The notes under the pieces were generated by a model. The model was given only the letters and a program-made list of their open reading frames with translations, ran no database searches and was not told the DNA's origin. Position numbers and translations under genes: made by a program. Shown here piece after piece: positions 22,342 through 34,702 of a stretch of 64,000 nucleotides of DNA (positions are counted from its first letter, which is position 1; every line of letters begins with the position of its first letter). Source of the stretch: Karalla daura (lineage: Eukaryota; Chordata; Actinopteri; Chaetodontiformes; Leiognathidae); assembly GCA_029224185.1 (NCBI GenBank), contig CM055194.1:20900674-20964673 (forward strand). Reading direction: 5' to 3'.

Positions 22342-25300
22342 TGTGCATATACCATACTTTGTTATGACTCGTCCTGTTGCAGCTGATGGGTCTATTTAAC
22401 ACCAAGTATTATGTAGTGTTAAAAAACTCTGAGGGGTCATGGCAGCTGAGGACTAGAGGGGAAAAATCTCTTAATGATGTAAATGACATTCATAAATGCA
22501 CATAGTCGCAGCGGCCGTGTGGATGATAGCCCGGGAAACATCTGTCTGTGAATAACAATTTCTGTGATGCCCGTAGACTATCTACCAGGGACATCTGAGA
22601 GTTACCGTCTGCAGTGAGCAGAGGCGCATGGATAAATCCTCCGTAGTGGGTGTGAAAATTCCCCTAACGATAGCTGACCTTGGATTTCTCCACCCTCTCT
22701 ATTTTCTTTTTTTTTTACAGCAATAAAGCTGTCCCACGGATGCAGGCTGCGAAGCCTTCCCTGCAGAGTCACTGTTTCTGATGCTGTCATTGATTGACTG
22801 AAGGTCAGAGCTGTCAAAGGAGCAGCACGCTGGACATTTATAGCACAATATTCCAGCGATATGCGTAATTCATTGAAAAGTCCCGAGGTTTTTAGAGAAT
22901 AATGAGAGCTGCTGACAGGTTCTTGGCTCCGCTGCTGAACTTTTTTCGCTCTGAAAATATGACACGGCGTTTAGTTGTGAAATCCCGCCAAGTGAGTGAT
23001 GCATCGCTTCGGATTATGCTGTTTTGGCAAACATTGTTCGACACGCTCTTTGGCTCCCATATGACAACAAGAGTGTTTCTTTTCACAAGTTCACCACTTG
23101 ATGTTGTTAGTGAGCCCCTTATTTGTCCTTTAGTGCCAAAAAAAGTATTGATTTTTGTGTTGTTTGGTTGAAATGACAGACAGGAAAAGGACTACTATGA
23201 TATATGTTACAGGCAAAATTCCAGCTCATTGATTTTTTTCATCTATCAGTCCATGTTCTAGATCCACTTTATACCAAACCAGTGTCTCGGGGGTCTGCTT
23301 GAACCTAGTGTGAATTGGCCAAAGCCAAGGAAAACACCCATGAATACACACATGCACCCTGTTCACTCATTCCTAGGGGCAGTTTAGAGTCTCAGCTGGC
23401 CTAAACATCTATGTCTTTGGTACCAGTGCTATTGTGCTATTGTACCACACCAGTTCTTAAGGTTATTCCAGGAAATAATTTGACATTTCCTCATTATTTA
23501 AGGAGATATAGCTAAATAGCTAATGTTAACTTCACAGTATCGTCGGCTAATAGCAGTCCAGGTTCAGCGTCACACTGGATGCAATCTCAACAAGTGAGTG
23601 ATATCAGTGCTTTCGAGTCATTTTAAAACTTGCCTGCTTTGCACTCTGGACTGTTTTAAAGCTCATATTTCATGATAAATTTGAGCAGATGTGCCCGAGT
23701 GTTGAGTCATAGCTGTTTGGATCAAGGATGTTTCTGTCATCACTGCTGGCACTCTGCTAATGGAGGACACTGCGCTATCTGCACAGCAAGACAACATGAT
23801 CGTTGCAGATCATCAAAGCACTTCCTGTGATTGCCACTGGGGCCAATTTTAAATAATGGTTTTTAGACGACGAGACCTCTGCATTTTCCTCTTCTAATCA
23901 TCCAGAAAATGGGGACAGAAGATCCTCCGCAGTCATCTGGGGAGAGGCGTCAGGCACTTTGGTCGCACGTTGCATTCACCAATTACAGGTTCACTCTTAA
24001 CCCAAGAGAGCATCATCTGTGAGCCGCTCGCCCGGTTCCTCTCACTGTACGGGCAAGTTGCTGTTTTCCTCCCCCTTCGCTCCACTACGGCGATACCTTT
24101 TTGCTCTCCTCCTGCGCAAAGCACATTGGCACTTTGTTTACAAGTGCTTTAAGGAGTAATCTAGAAAATTATGTAATGGAAAACTTCAGCTAATTGTGCC
24201 GCTTGGGCACGACTCCAAGAGCTGTCTCAGATGTTGGCGTTAAGGGAACAGTGTACCAGTTAGACTCGTCAGCGCTTTGAAGGCGGGGAGGTGGAGGTGA
24301 GGACAAAAGGAGGCAGAGGAGCAGGGAAAACACGTTCCATATAGGAGACCTACTGCAGGTGTTTGATAAAACTTAGGTGGTTGTCATAAAAAAATAATCA
24401 CAGCAGTTGCTTGACTTGTATGTTGTGCCCAGATGAAGCAATGAGTGAATATTTTAGGACTTGTCGATTGTGTTTCCGTGATTCTGATGCATCCTTGTAG
24501 ATCTTGAACGCGTCTCTAATGCAGCAGAGTTTTCTTGCTCATTACAGCTGTGTTGAGGATTTTATTGTGGGAGGCAGTGAACAGCTCCTCGTGCTCCCAC
24601 AGGCTTGAGCGCTGGAGTTCAGGTCGTTGGGTCGTTTATGACTCATCAAAATGCTTTTACACGACTTGTCCTCAGGCTGTAAAATTGGAAATTAAATTGT
24701 TAAAAAGAAATAAACACAAGACATTATGTTCTTGGAGCGAATGCGAGTGCATTTATCTGGGACTATTCTAAATAGTGGATTAATAGACGTTAGGTTTTTG
24801 GGTTTTTTTGGACGCCATTTATGACGCCAGAACAATGCGGTATTGTGTCAGAATAATACCTCCGAACCTGTGTTTATTGGAGTGAAGGGACCAGTCACCT
24901 GCTGAGGTAAGCTCATTGTTGTGTTTTTAATAGTTTTTACAACGGGGCTCAGAGAAAAATGTATTATCAGTAATTATCAGGCGTATACTTCACAGGCAGC
25001 AATGGTGGAATTAATCCATTGTTGTACTCCTTTCATGGGATCTGTTTGCAAAACGCAAAGTGAAATCACAGACCTATCTTTAAAGCGCACACACAGTAAA
25101 GCGGTCCTCATTTGAATATATAATATAATGGATTATTTTGTATTCTAAGCTGTGTATTAACACATCTGCCCTTCAGAGGCAGTAAGATGAAGGTATTTAC
25201 CTTGTTGCTAGCAACAAGTTTTTCTTTTTTCCTTAATGTTTATGCTTGGCTCTTTTCCTGGTTTTCTCAGGGCTTGCAGACAGGCCTGAGACCCTGACCC

Positions 25301-25842
25301 TGTGAAGTGCATTTGATGGGGAGCGGAGAGCTCCGGTCCCTCCACTCGGCCTCTGTCAGTGGCTAAGTGACATCAAGCTGGGACGTGACGCCTCTCAAAC
25401 TGCAGGCCTGGGCCCCAGGGGAGCTCAGCAATCACAAGTTCAGTCCAGTCACATGGAAACTATGTCAAGTGATCATCTTGACCCTGTGGTTGTTTCTCTT
25501 TTGTTTTTTTTTATCTCCCTGAAAAACAATTGCAAGCAAAGTGATAAGAATTCTCATGAGACCCTGAGGACAAAGCAAAGGAATACTCACAGCCTGATTT
25601 GCTTTTTAGGTATAAGACTGACTGAAAAGTCAAGAATTTGAGCATGTTACGTTCAACATGTCATTAAATGGCATGGTTAAGTCTGGGCAGTTTAACCCTT
25701 GATTCATATCAAAATCTTAATAAATTCAATCAGATTCACTGTTGATATTACAATAGTAGTATTTCCTTGTCCTCATCTTTGTCATTCAGTGTAATCTGTG
25801 ACTGTGTTGAGTCATTTGGTGTACCCATGCAATCAGATTCAA
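22342..25842. other. Upstream pex5l intron, block 2
   Basis: One SINE-like copy (23240-23421) lies within. The unique stretches 22840-23070 and 23860-24260 have no repeats and could be conserved regulatory sequence, though I have no direct evidence. No exon with matched splice sites was found on either strand. Confidence 0.4.
23240..23421 (-). mobile_element. SINE-like repeat copy, antisense
   Basis: CATCTATCAGTCCATG, GGGGTCTGCTTGAACC, CACTCATTCCTAGGGGCAGT and ATGTCTTTGG occur in family order; the head is missing. Confidence 0.65.
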
Positions 25843-26014
25843 CAGTTTCCTCCCACAGTCTAGAAACATGCATGTTTGGCCACTCTGAATTGCCCCCAGG
25901 TGTCAGTGAGAGAGTGACTGGTGTGTGTGTGTGGGTCCATCATAGGCTCCAGCAGACCACGGTGACACGGTAAAAGGTCCAAAGTGGGTTTAAAAAAAAA
26001 ATTGGATGGATGGA
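25843..26014 (+). mobile_element. SINE-like repeat copy, sense, head missing
   Basis: The copy starts CAGTTTCCTCCCACAGTC and includes GAAACATGCATGTTTGGCC, TGAATTGCCCCCAGGTGTC and the tail TTGGATGGATGG. Confidence 0.7.
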
Positions 26015-26533
26015 ATTATCTGATAGTGGGTGAAAATCATTACTGTAATTTGTGTTCAGTCGAGGACTTCTCCTTGGAAACTGTGACCCTGACACACCGT
26101 AATGGCTCAATCACCACTGTGCTGGTTGAATCGAAGGCCGTAGTTAGGTTGTATTTTCTCTCATGTGGCTGTGCTCACTGAAGAATGAGGATATTGATAT
26201 TTGTCGGTGCAAAAACGCTCTGTGCAATGTTATAATCAGGAAAGTTAGGTCAACTTTTCTCTACAATACTCTCAAACTCTGAAACAGCTGCTTTTTGAGT
26301 CTATTCAATATGTGCACCATATGAAAAGCCACTTCAGCGTTATCCTGACATATGCAGTTGACATAATGGGATTTCAACTTTTTTTGCCACATTGGAAAAC
26401 TGTGACTTTTTATTTTTTTTATTTTGCACAGTAACATAAATGACACGCAGTCATGATTTACTCATCGCAACAAACAACAATGTATTTTTAAAAATAGTCG
26501 AGTCACATCTTGTCAGCTCGGACTTCCGACAGT

Positions 26534-26581
26534 CAGCAAATTTGCTGAGGCATAATTGAGTCCCTTCCACTCGAGTGGAAG
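26534..26581. repeat. Two adjacent perfect palindromes
   Basis: CAGCAAATTTGCTG (26534-26547) and CTTCCACTCGAGTGGAAG (26564-26581) are both perfect, 16 bases apart. Confidence 0.85.
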
Positions 26582-27631
26582 CATTATCTCGGTCGCATGA
26601 CGGCTTATCAAACCAGACATTGCATCAGAAAGTCAAACAAGTATAAAGCATGCTACAGATTATTAAAAAAACACAGACAAACACACTGCAGAACGCACAC
26701 GGCAGCACACACACACACACAAATACTGTACAAAAGCAATCAAGCACAGAGCAAGAGAAGTCATATTGGCATCTGGAGCAGCGACTCTATCCAGCGATAA
26801 CACTTTAAAAAAAGCAAAAAAAAAAAGCAAAAGAGAAGTGATAAGCTGAGCAGCGGGTAAACAGTGATTTGCCGCTGCGTTTTGTACACAGAGAGCTCAG
26901 TCAATAGCTCCACGCCATGCTGTGTGGCATAGCATTCTGGAAATGCATTCATTCGCTGTTTGTGCGGAGGATTAGCTGCTTATGAGGTGTAAAAAAGAAA
27001 AAAAAAAAAGTTAGTGAGGAAGGTTTTCCAGACCTGATTAGGGATGAAAGAGGAAATTTGTGTGACCCTGTAGTTAATCCACCGCCACCACCATCCCTCC
27101 ACCCGTCCACACTAAATGTTAACTAGAATAGTACCACGAATCGTTGAGAGGCTGATCTCAAAAGATATGTGTGATAAATGCATAAATTCATTATTTACTG
27201 TGTGCACTGTGTAGTTTGTTGGGTTTTATACCCCATAGAGCAGCTGGAATTGTGGTTGTCATAAGCTTAGGTAATGAGTTAGTAGTTAATACAGGAGGAC
27301 GTCCTTCCAGAGGCGTGTGCTGAGGGCAAGGGGGTGGATAGGATGTGTGTGTGTGTGTGGGGGGGAGTTTCTGAAATGGTTCTGCCCACCTTGGTAGTCA
27401 CTGTGAGGAGGGGCTTCCCTTCTGATGACGCCTTACTTGGTATCTCCTTCAGGACCATGGCAACAGTCTTATCTGCAGCCCTAGAGTCTTTCCCCTACAA
27501 CAGTGAGATCAACAACGACTTGTGTCAGTCAGGACAGTTGGTCAACTCAGTGCTTTTTTTATCTTGATTTACTTTCGCCCCTATCCAGGGCATCTTACAG
27601 AAAAGACTTTACCATATGATGATATGTGTGA

Positions 27632-27660
27632 GTGTGTGTGTGTGCGTGTGTGTGTGTGTG
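27632..27660. repeat. (GT)n microsatellite
   Basis: GT run with one GC interruption; a similar short run lies at 27344-27359. Confidence 0.9.
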
Positions 27661-29574
27661 GTGAGGGCAGGGGGCGGGCAATCTACGGTTAACACAACAT
27701 CGACTGAACACATTTCCACAAGACTATGGTGATGGGAACGAGGGTCACTGCACGATGTGGAGGGTTGACTGTGGACAGGGATGAGCATGGCAGTCCACAG
27801 CAGTGGTAGTGAGCGAGTATCGTGTGAGTTTGAAGCGTTCGATGACTCACACATAATGAACTTACTTAGTCAAGTGAGACTTGTTTCTCGACTCAATTAG
27901 ATTTCCTTGTGAAATACGTTTTTAATACGCACAGAAATGCTGGTGAATACACATTCATATCAACCTATGGAAACATTGCTGCTTATACTGTTGTGTGTCC
28001 TTAGACATTATGTACTACTTCAGTTACTATACAAGGTTTTCTTTACGCAACAGAAGTTGAAACTCGCAGCCCAGACTAGGACGTGACCTTCACCGCACGC
28101 TCCACTCCAACGTAAACTCTACATACCACCCACAGTCTCTCTCATAGGGACAAAGCTGTGCAGAGCTCCTTCGATAATTGCCAAGTGGACGTTACATAAC
28201 GGTAAAAAATCGATTACGTAAGAGGCCAAATTGATTTCAGCGGCTATTGTCATCATTTTCACCTTGACTCGGTGGCATATAGGTGAAAACCACCGGCCCT
28301 CACTCATACTCTCAAGACGTCCCAGAGATGTAGAGTTTCCTCCCAGACAACAGATAAAGCTGCTGTTTATCACGCTCAGCTTCTACATTTTGTGCCGACT
28401 CATTGAAGCTGCTCGTTGTGTCTGAGCTCAGAGGAAAACCTTTCAGCTGAATCTTGTTTGGGGCTTTTCATATTTCCGCTCGCTGGAAAAAGAAAAACGA
28501 ACGAGGCTGATTACCTCAAAGTGATCATGTCACAGACGACACATGCCCGGCCCTCGAGGGGGAGCGTTTCCTTGAAAGCCTAATGCTCCTAATAAAGTCC
28601 CCCAAACCACCTGCGCCCAGTCTGTAGCGTGGACATCGGCAGCAGCAAAGCGTTCACATGGCCGAGGATGATTTTGGAAAAGCTGTAAACATTTAGTTTT
28701 CAGTTGTTTTTCCTGAAGTGCTCCGTGTTCTTTCTGTGCCGTATGTGCGAGTGTTGCGGGTGCCAACACTGTCGAGGACATCTTCCATCGGGCATTGTAC
28801 TGGTTTGCAGTCTTGGCCGGCCTAGTGTTGTGCTTTTACCGAAGTGTTTCTAATTTTCAAGAAATTCATGTTGAAATGTTGAGCAGCTTGGCTTTTTCTT
28901 ACCAGCAAAACCGTTAAAAACCTTGACAACAAAAAGAGAACTACGTGCTGGAAACAAGGACTGAAATGTGATTTATTCACTGTTTCGTTAAAGAACGTCT
29001 GATTTCTGAGGGTGAGAATGATATGATTGTATTTTCAGGAAGTCATTTTTTCCCCCCCACTAATATGCCTAATTCAGCAGCTCCTGGCAATTTTCTTTTA
29101 TTTTTTTTGTCAGAGCGGGGCTAAAATCTAAACAAATCGTCCACAGCAGAGGAGATTGACTGCAGCATTATGCAAACAGTTTAATCAAATCACGAGGTGC
29201 TGTTGGTGGCGGAGGACATAAATGTTGCTGTTTATCTCGAGACTCAGGAAATCCATTTACGGTCTCCCAGGCACCACAGCGTCTTCATCACTCCAGACTA
29301 ATGCGTTTGCAGGGAAGCCGTCCTACCCGGGCATCCACATAGGGAGGAGGAATGCCGATTCACTGGAAAGTTAGAATAGGGAGATTCAGTTGCATTGACA
29401 CAAATCTGCAACTGTCAGGAGAGAGTTTGGTCTTTGAAAAGGAGTCAAGTCTTAGTGAAGAGGAAACAAAGTGTAGCAGTCACGCTTTTTGCTGTACGTG
29501 TTCAATTCCCATTACAGAGAATGAAATAAAAGTGATTTTTCTAAAATTACAGCTGAAAACTAACTAAGCAGCTA

Positions 29575-29860
29575 TACGATCTGCTGACTAATATAATAAT
29601 GGACAACTATTTTCATTATTGATGAAAAAGCATATTTGGAGAAACATTTTAAGAAATTATGCAAAAATTCCCCTAACTCTAGTTTATTTTAGTCTCTTTG
29701 GCAGATGATTGAATATATATAAAAGGCATTTAAAGACTTTATCTCTGCCTTCGTGAAACTACCCATTTTAATTAAATTTTGCGTAATTTTATAAACTAAA
29801 CAACTATTTGAGAGTAATTGACAGATTAATTTGCAAGAAGAATTAATTAATTACTTTTCT
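29575..29860. mobile_element. Decayed ATCGATTAATCG-type dispersed repeat
   Basis: GGACAACTATTTTCATTATT near one side and AAACAACTATTTGAGAGTAA with TTGACAGATTAAT near the other are the inverted ends of a common teleost repeat. Confidence 0.45.
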
Positions 29861-29987
29861 GTGAATTTTTTGGAGGAATTTTCTATTTAGATTTAGAAAA
29901 AGTTCAGTCTTCTCCAGCGTCCACACGTACCACCACATCTGGTTGGAAGTTAATGGGTGACGTGACCTCCGCCGTGTCATGAAAAAA

Positions 29988-30125
29988 GTGTTTCCATTAC
30001 ACGTTATATACTTCTATATCGAGATGTCTGAAAAACCTCCTCATGAGAGCATAAAAATGTTGTAGCGATACTTGAGCGGTTGCTATATTGCTATATTTGC
30101 GCACTTCAAAGGATAATGGAAACAC
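29988..30125. mobile_element. MITE-like element with perfect 12-bp inverted ends
   Basis: GTGTTTCCATTA at 29988-29999 is mirrored exactly by TAATGGAAACAC at 30114-30125, giving a 138-bp element with no coding capacity. The middle (CTCATGAGAGCATAAAAATG) recurs in inverted orientation near 20735-20756. A clear target-site duplication is not visible. Confidence 0.65.
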
Positions 30126-30715
30126 ATTTATTGATTTTCTGAACCGTGCCTTCTCTCTGATTTGGTGCTTTCAGACTCTCCATGTAGAGAAAAGCTAACG
30201 ATGCCCCCTTTCAAGGGGCTATCAAAGTTATGCCATTTCTTTTTTTTAAATCGCATCTCTCTGAATTACCTGGTTTTAATGAAAGTCTGACACAATTGCC
30301 TCCGAGCGATGAAACATTTACCGATGGAACAAATTCCCCGGTCCTTTTGCCCGTGCCCCCAAAACGCAAATTAAATCACAATGATCACATTCTGTCGAGG
30401 CATTATCTGGGATTGTATTACACCTCGGTGTGACACTCGCACAATGTCTGTCATTTCCATTCAGGAGGAGCAGAACAATCAGCTTTGGCAGGAAGCTGAG
30501 CAGGTGTCAAATTCTGTTACAAATTCACCTGAAACAATAGAGACAAGATGGCGCCAGCCGCAGAGACATGAATCGACCTTTTTAAAGCAAGTAAAGATAC
30601 CGTATACGCTATACGGCCTTTTATGGATCCACATGAATAAGATAATCTTCTCCATTTGGTTGACGTCTTAACACGGGTCCCTCTCCTTATTATTGAGACC
30701 ACGGGAAGACGCGCA

Positions 30716-30718
<3 letters not shown>

Positions 30719-30747
<29 letters not shown>
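30719..30747. repeat. C homopolymer, 29 bases
   Basis: Exceptionally long pure C run; the flanks carry no matching repeat. Confidence 0.9.
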
Positions 30748-31297
30748 AGTAGGCGTCTCCTCCCCGCCATTAATTCTACATTAATTTTTAATGGTATGGA
30801 TCTTGTAAAGCCGAGTAAAGAAAAACAAATCATTTAAAGGTTAGACCCTGTCTGACCAGACCGCACCTGGACGTCATTCTCCGAGGGTGAAATAAAACGA
30901 GCGCCTTCGGCTGATTGAGGCTTTTGCGGCGATATTATCGTCACGTTCTTCATAGTTTATGTAAACGGTGGATTGCACGAGGGAGTAAATTAAAGCCCTG
31001 CTCCGTTGATTTGTTTTCCAATGGTAAACTGGTGAGACAAGTCATGAATTATATACTGTACCAGGAGAGTCTCCTCTACATGATCTATTTCTGAAATATG
31101 CTTTTTTTTTTTAACAAACACTGCTCAGAGACCGGTGGAAAAGAAACAATGGCAAGAAAAGTTATTATTTATCATCTCACTGGATTAAAATTCAGGTATG
31201 AATGTTGAATAAGGAAATAATTTCCCTACTGTATTGTGTAATTTAAACCAGCTTCAGCTCACCAGGTTGGTCACACAGTTAATCAGCTGAGTGTAGT

Positions 31298-31690
31298 TGG
31301 GTTTCCGTTGCCCTGAGAAATACACAAAACCTAAATGTGAAATAAAACTTTGTCAAATGTCTCAAATATTGCTTCCTTTTTACAGCCTTGTATCCATAAT
31401 ATGATATATATCACCAGACAAGATGAAGGGGGTCACATGACCAGTTTGCTTATAAAGACCTGTCAGCTGCCTTTTCCCTCTGTTGAAAACAGTCATGGCA
31501 ACTGCAAAATCACTGTTGGAAAACGTGGAAACGCAACAAGTTTTAAACATCTATCTGTTCAGAGTGAAGCCCCGACGTACGAGACTGTGGAACTGTGGCT
31601 CATGAAAAACCTGCAAGAAGCAGTTGTGTTTGGTTGAAATTTTAAGAATGATCTCTTTTATTTTGTGAAAAATTGTCATGAAAACACAGC
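31298..31690 (+). mobile_element. GTTTCCATTA-family copy, decayed
   Basis: The start is GGGTTTCCGTTGCCCTGAG and the end is CTTTTATTTTGTGAAAAATT followed by GTCATGAAAACACAGC, parallel to the copies at 45849 and 47105. Confidence 0.5.
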
Positions 31691-32640
31691 TTTTGGAGAA
31701 AAATTCGGAAACTCTTACTGTCTTTGGACTAAATTATTTGGAAATAAATAAATAAAGAACTTAAGAATATAAGCATATGATAAGAATATCATAATATGAT
31801 GACAATAGAATATAAGACATGAATTAGAAACTTAGTTATAAATAAAGATTTGTGCAAATAAAAACAATCATCAGCACTAACGTATCATCTTTTATGTTGA
31901 TAAAGATCTCTTTTTAAGCTCAGTTGTTGACAAATCTTAAGGATATGTTTATATATGTATTTCAGGGAGCCTAAGGGTGACTAGTAGCCTTGTTTGAGCA
32001 TGAACCACCTATGTGGCTCTCTGCAGATGTGAAATGACGAGCACATATTCTCTGTGTTGCTCCACGATGGTGAATCATGAGTGGACATCCTCGGTGGGAC
32101 TCAAGGAGCTTGTGCAAATAAATCACGATGAGGCAGCGTCTCAGTGCAGGGAACAGAGGCCAAAGCCCTGGTTTCCAGGCAGAGCTCCATACAAGCCTCT
32201 CAGTCAGTGACTACATGGATGTGTGATTGCACTCTATCTTGCTAGTTACCAAAACGCTGGTAAAAACAAAACTTAGCAATTTCTATTTTCGTAGCCTGAG
32301 ATGTGGACGTGGCTCAGACTGGAAAGACTTGCAGAGACGGGCAAGCTTCATTTCTCTGTTGCTACGCCTCTATTAATTAAACAAAATAAGTACATTGTGC
32401 CCTCGGTCCGGGATGAAGAGTACAGGACAGTAAGAATTAAATGATAAGAGGAGGGTTTAACAGCTTTGTCTTGAAATAGAAATTATGAATGACACAGGTT
32501 AAAGCTGAGGGGTTGAGGTAGGTGAGAGTAGATTAGAAAAAGACTTTTATGTTTATATTCTTTTCCACTGTTTCTACCAGTCTGTGCCATCTCTGTAAAT
32601 TATTAAATCATTTCAGCTGGGTATTTTTAGTATGGGGGTA

Positions 32641-32850
32641 CATGGTGACTTAAGTGGATAGCCCTGTCTCCTCACAGCCAGAAGGTCCAAGGTTCAACTA
32701 CGAGAGCATGTCGAGTTTGCAGGTTGTCACTGTGTCTGCTTGGGTTTTCTCAGATACTTCGGTTTCCCCAACAGTCCAAAAGCACTCATTGTTAGACCAA
32801 CAGGAGACAAGACGTGTGATTATAAGAGTGAATGTGCCCTGAGGTAGACT
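32641..32850 (+). mobile_element. SINE-like repeat copy, sense
   Basis: The head CATGGTGACTTAAGTGGATAG, B-box-like AAGGTCCAAGGTTCAACTA and GGGTTTTCTCAGATACTTCG follow the family order; the 3' third is missing. It supplies part of a spurious 172-codon minus-strand frame. Confidence 0.7.
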
Positions 32851-33809
32851 GATGTTTTGGGGTACAATAGATGGATTATTTGATGCCTTTTCTTCAAACA
32901 TAATTATGCATTTTGGCACACTTAGCAGACATGGGTTAGCTGCATATTGGGAGTGCTTTCTTTTGTGGGGGGGCGCTTCACCTGCTGCAAGATCTCCAAG
33001 ACCACTGGTTGTGAGCAATTCTTTTTTTTTACATAATGGCAAGTGAAATAATTCCAGTGAAGTTCCTGATCTCTTTAATTTCATGCCCAGCCGTGCCACT
33101 CTAGTCACATTGAGGCGAGCTTTGTAGTCACAGGCATGAAAAGAAACCCGCACCAACGTTTCCGCCGGCTTTGCTGGTAGGAAATTATAAGCCACAGTGA
33201 TATCCTCTGCAGGCACATATGTGCATTCTAATGGAAAGATGGAAAGAGGGGGGAATTATGTCAGACGCACTTAATCACAATGGACACAGACACACGCACT
33301 CACACTATGTGGGCAACTTGGACTAATGCAGAGGCTCAGTGTGTGTGTGTGTGTGGAACACTCCAGATATTAAAGCCAATAACTGACTTCCAATAGCGCT
33401 AATACTGTGGATAAGCGCGACTAATACCTCTAAATGTTAACGTGGGTCTCCCAGTTTATTGCTGCCATTTCAGCCGAAGCAGCTCGATGGGGTCTTCCAT
33501 CAGTCTGACACATCCCGCCACTGTTTGTCGGCCTTCATACACTTTATGGGGATTGCTTCTTTTTTAATGAATGGAGCACAGTGGCAGCTACACGTCATAT
33601 GTCATGGAAAAGTGCAACCTGATGCGATCTTGGAAAAATAATGTGAAGAATTTACAACGCACGCAGCTGCCCGTGCATCACTGCCTGGACGCGCACCGTG
33701 CCAGTCTTCCGAGCAGCTTCACGTCTCAAGACGAGAGATTTCTTTTCCTGATGACGGTTCGTACAAATCATCTGCAGAGTTACGGCCCGCAACAGAGAGA
33801 GGGAGAGAA

Positions 33810-33824
33810 GGGGGGGGGGGGGGG
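33810..33824. repeat. G homopolymer, 15 bases
   Basis: Follows an AG-rich stretch GAGAGAGGGAGAGAAG. Confidence 0.9.
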
Positions 33825-34686
33825 ATTTACGTTCCAGCACAAATAACCGCTCTGCTTACGCCAAGTCTCGTCTCCAGGGGATTCATTTAGTACCCGGTCA
33901 TGTAACCAGAGTGCTTTATAACGACTTGAAAAATGTGACATTAAGTCATTTGCCAGCCAAATAAATATGCCTGGGCACCAGACGTGATCTAACTTTCAAA
34001 GCCTTGAAGAGTTTAAAGGCGCATCCACGATTACTGAAACGTCTGTTTTTTTTTGTTTGTGAAGCAATACTCTTTCGTGCTGGTGGCGAAAATGATCTTA
34101 ATTGCAATTATTCTGATGCAAATATAATTATAAGCCCGAAAAAACAGTGGGGTAGATTTAGTTTTCATCTCTAATCAGTTATTTGATTCCTTGGTTACCT
34201 TATTTTCTCCATAACAAAAGTGCAATTAAGGCCACAGAACTAATTAGAGGCTGCACCAGAGTTGTGTGTTTTTAATCGTCTCTTGCGTGCATATAATGGC
34301 ATCAAACGCAGCGTACAGTAACGTTGCTTATGAAAATGTTTCTCGCAGTGCTAGCGGCAGCTAAAGTTAGTAAATTATTTTCAGTGGGACTGTTTTCGAG
34401 AAACAGTCATAACAAGCGCAGCTCTGTTGCATTTATGCCGACGATGTGAACTCCTAAATTACTTTGCATTGAATTGTTTACATCATGTTAGCATGTGATG
34501 TGTTTCCATGCTCTCCCCAGATGTGATAATAAAGCTAATGGAAGGAAGGATAGATGGATGGATGTGTCATAGTACAATACATACACAATATTCAGTTTTC
34601 AAAAGGTAGAGGTATTTTCTTGAATTTGGCCATAAAATTGGCAAAAGTTAGTCAGTGCACGGTTCCATTGTTCTCAAACCTGCTCG

Positions 34687-34702
34687 TTTTTTTTTTTTTT
34701 TT
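34687..34702. repeat. T homopolymer, 16 bases
   Basis: Pure T run in AT-rich sequence. Confidence 0.9.

Larger units (their letters stand above)
26015..29574. other. Upstream pex5l intron, block 3
   Basis: The block contains two close perfect palindromes at 26534-26581, short CA and GT tracts, and unique sequence around 28100-28800. Nothing coding was recognised. Confidence 0.4.
30126..32640. other. Upstream pex5l intron, block 4
   Basis: The block contains a 29-base C homopolymer (30719-30747) and a GTTTCCATTA-family copy (31298-31690). The remaining sequence, including 31700-32640, is AT-rich and shows nothing I can name. Confidence 0.4.

Noticed and set aside
22400..22450. Minus-strand AAMTPQ as possible LLTMTSQ exon of pex5l
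   Set aside because: The following bases are AGTTTT rather than a GT donor and the upstream residues do not match.
32698..33216. 172-codon minus-strand frame, the longest in the window
   Set aside because: The 3' part is repeat sequence; the rest shows no family resemblance, no splice signals and no codon bias.
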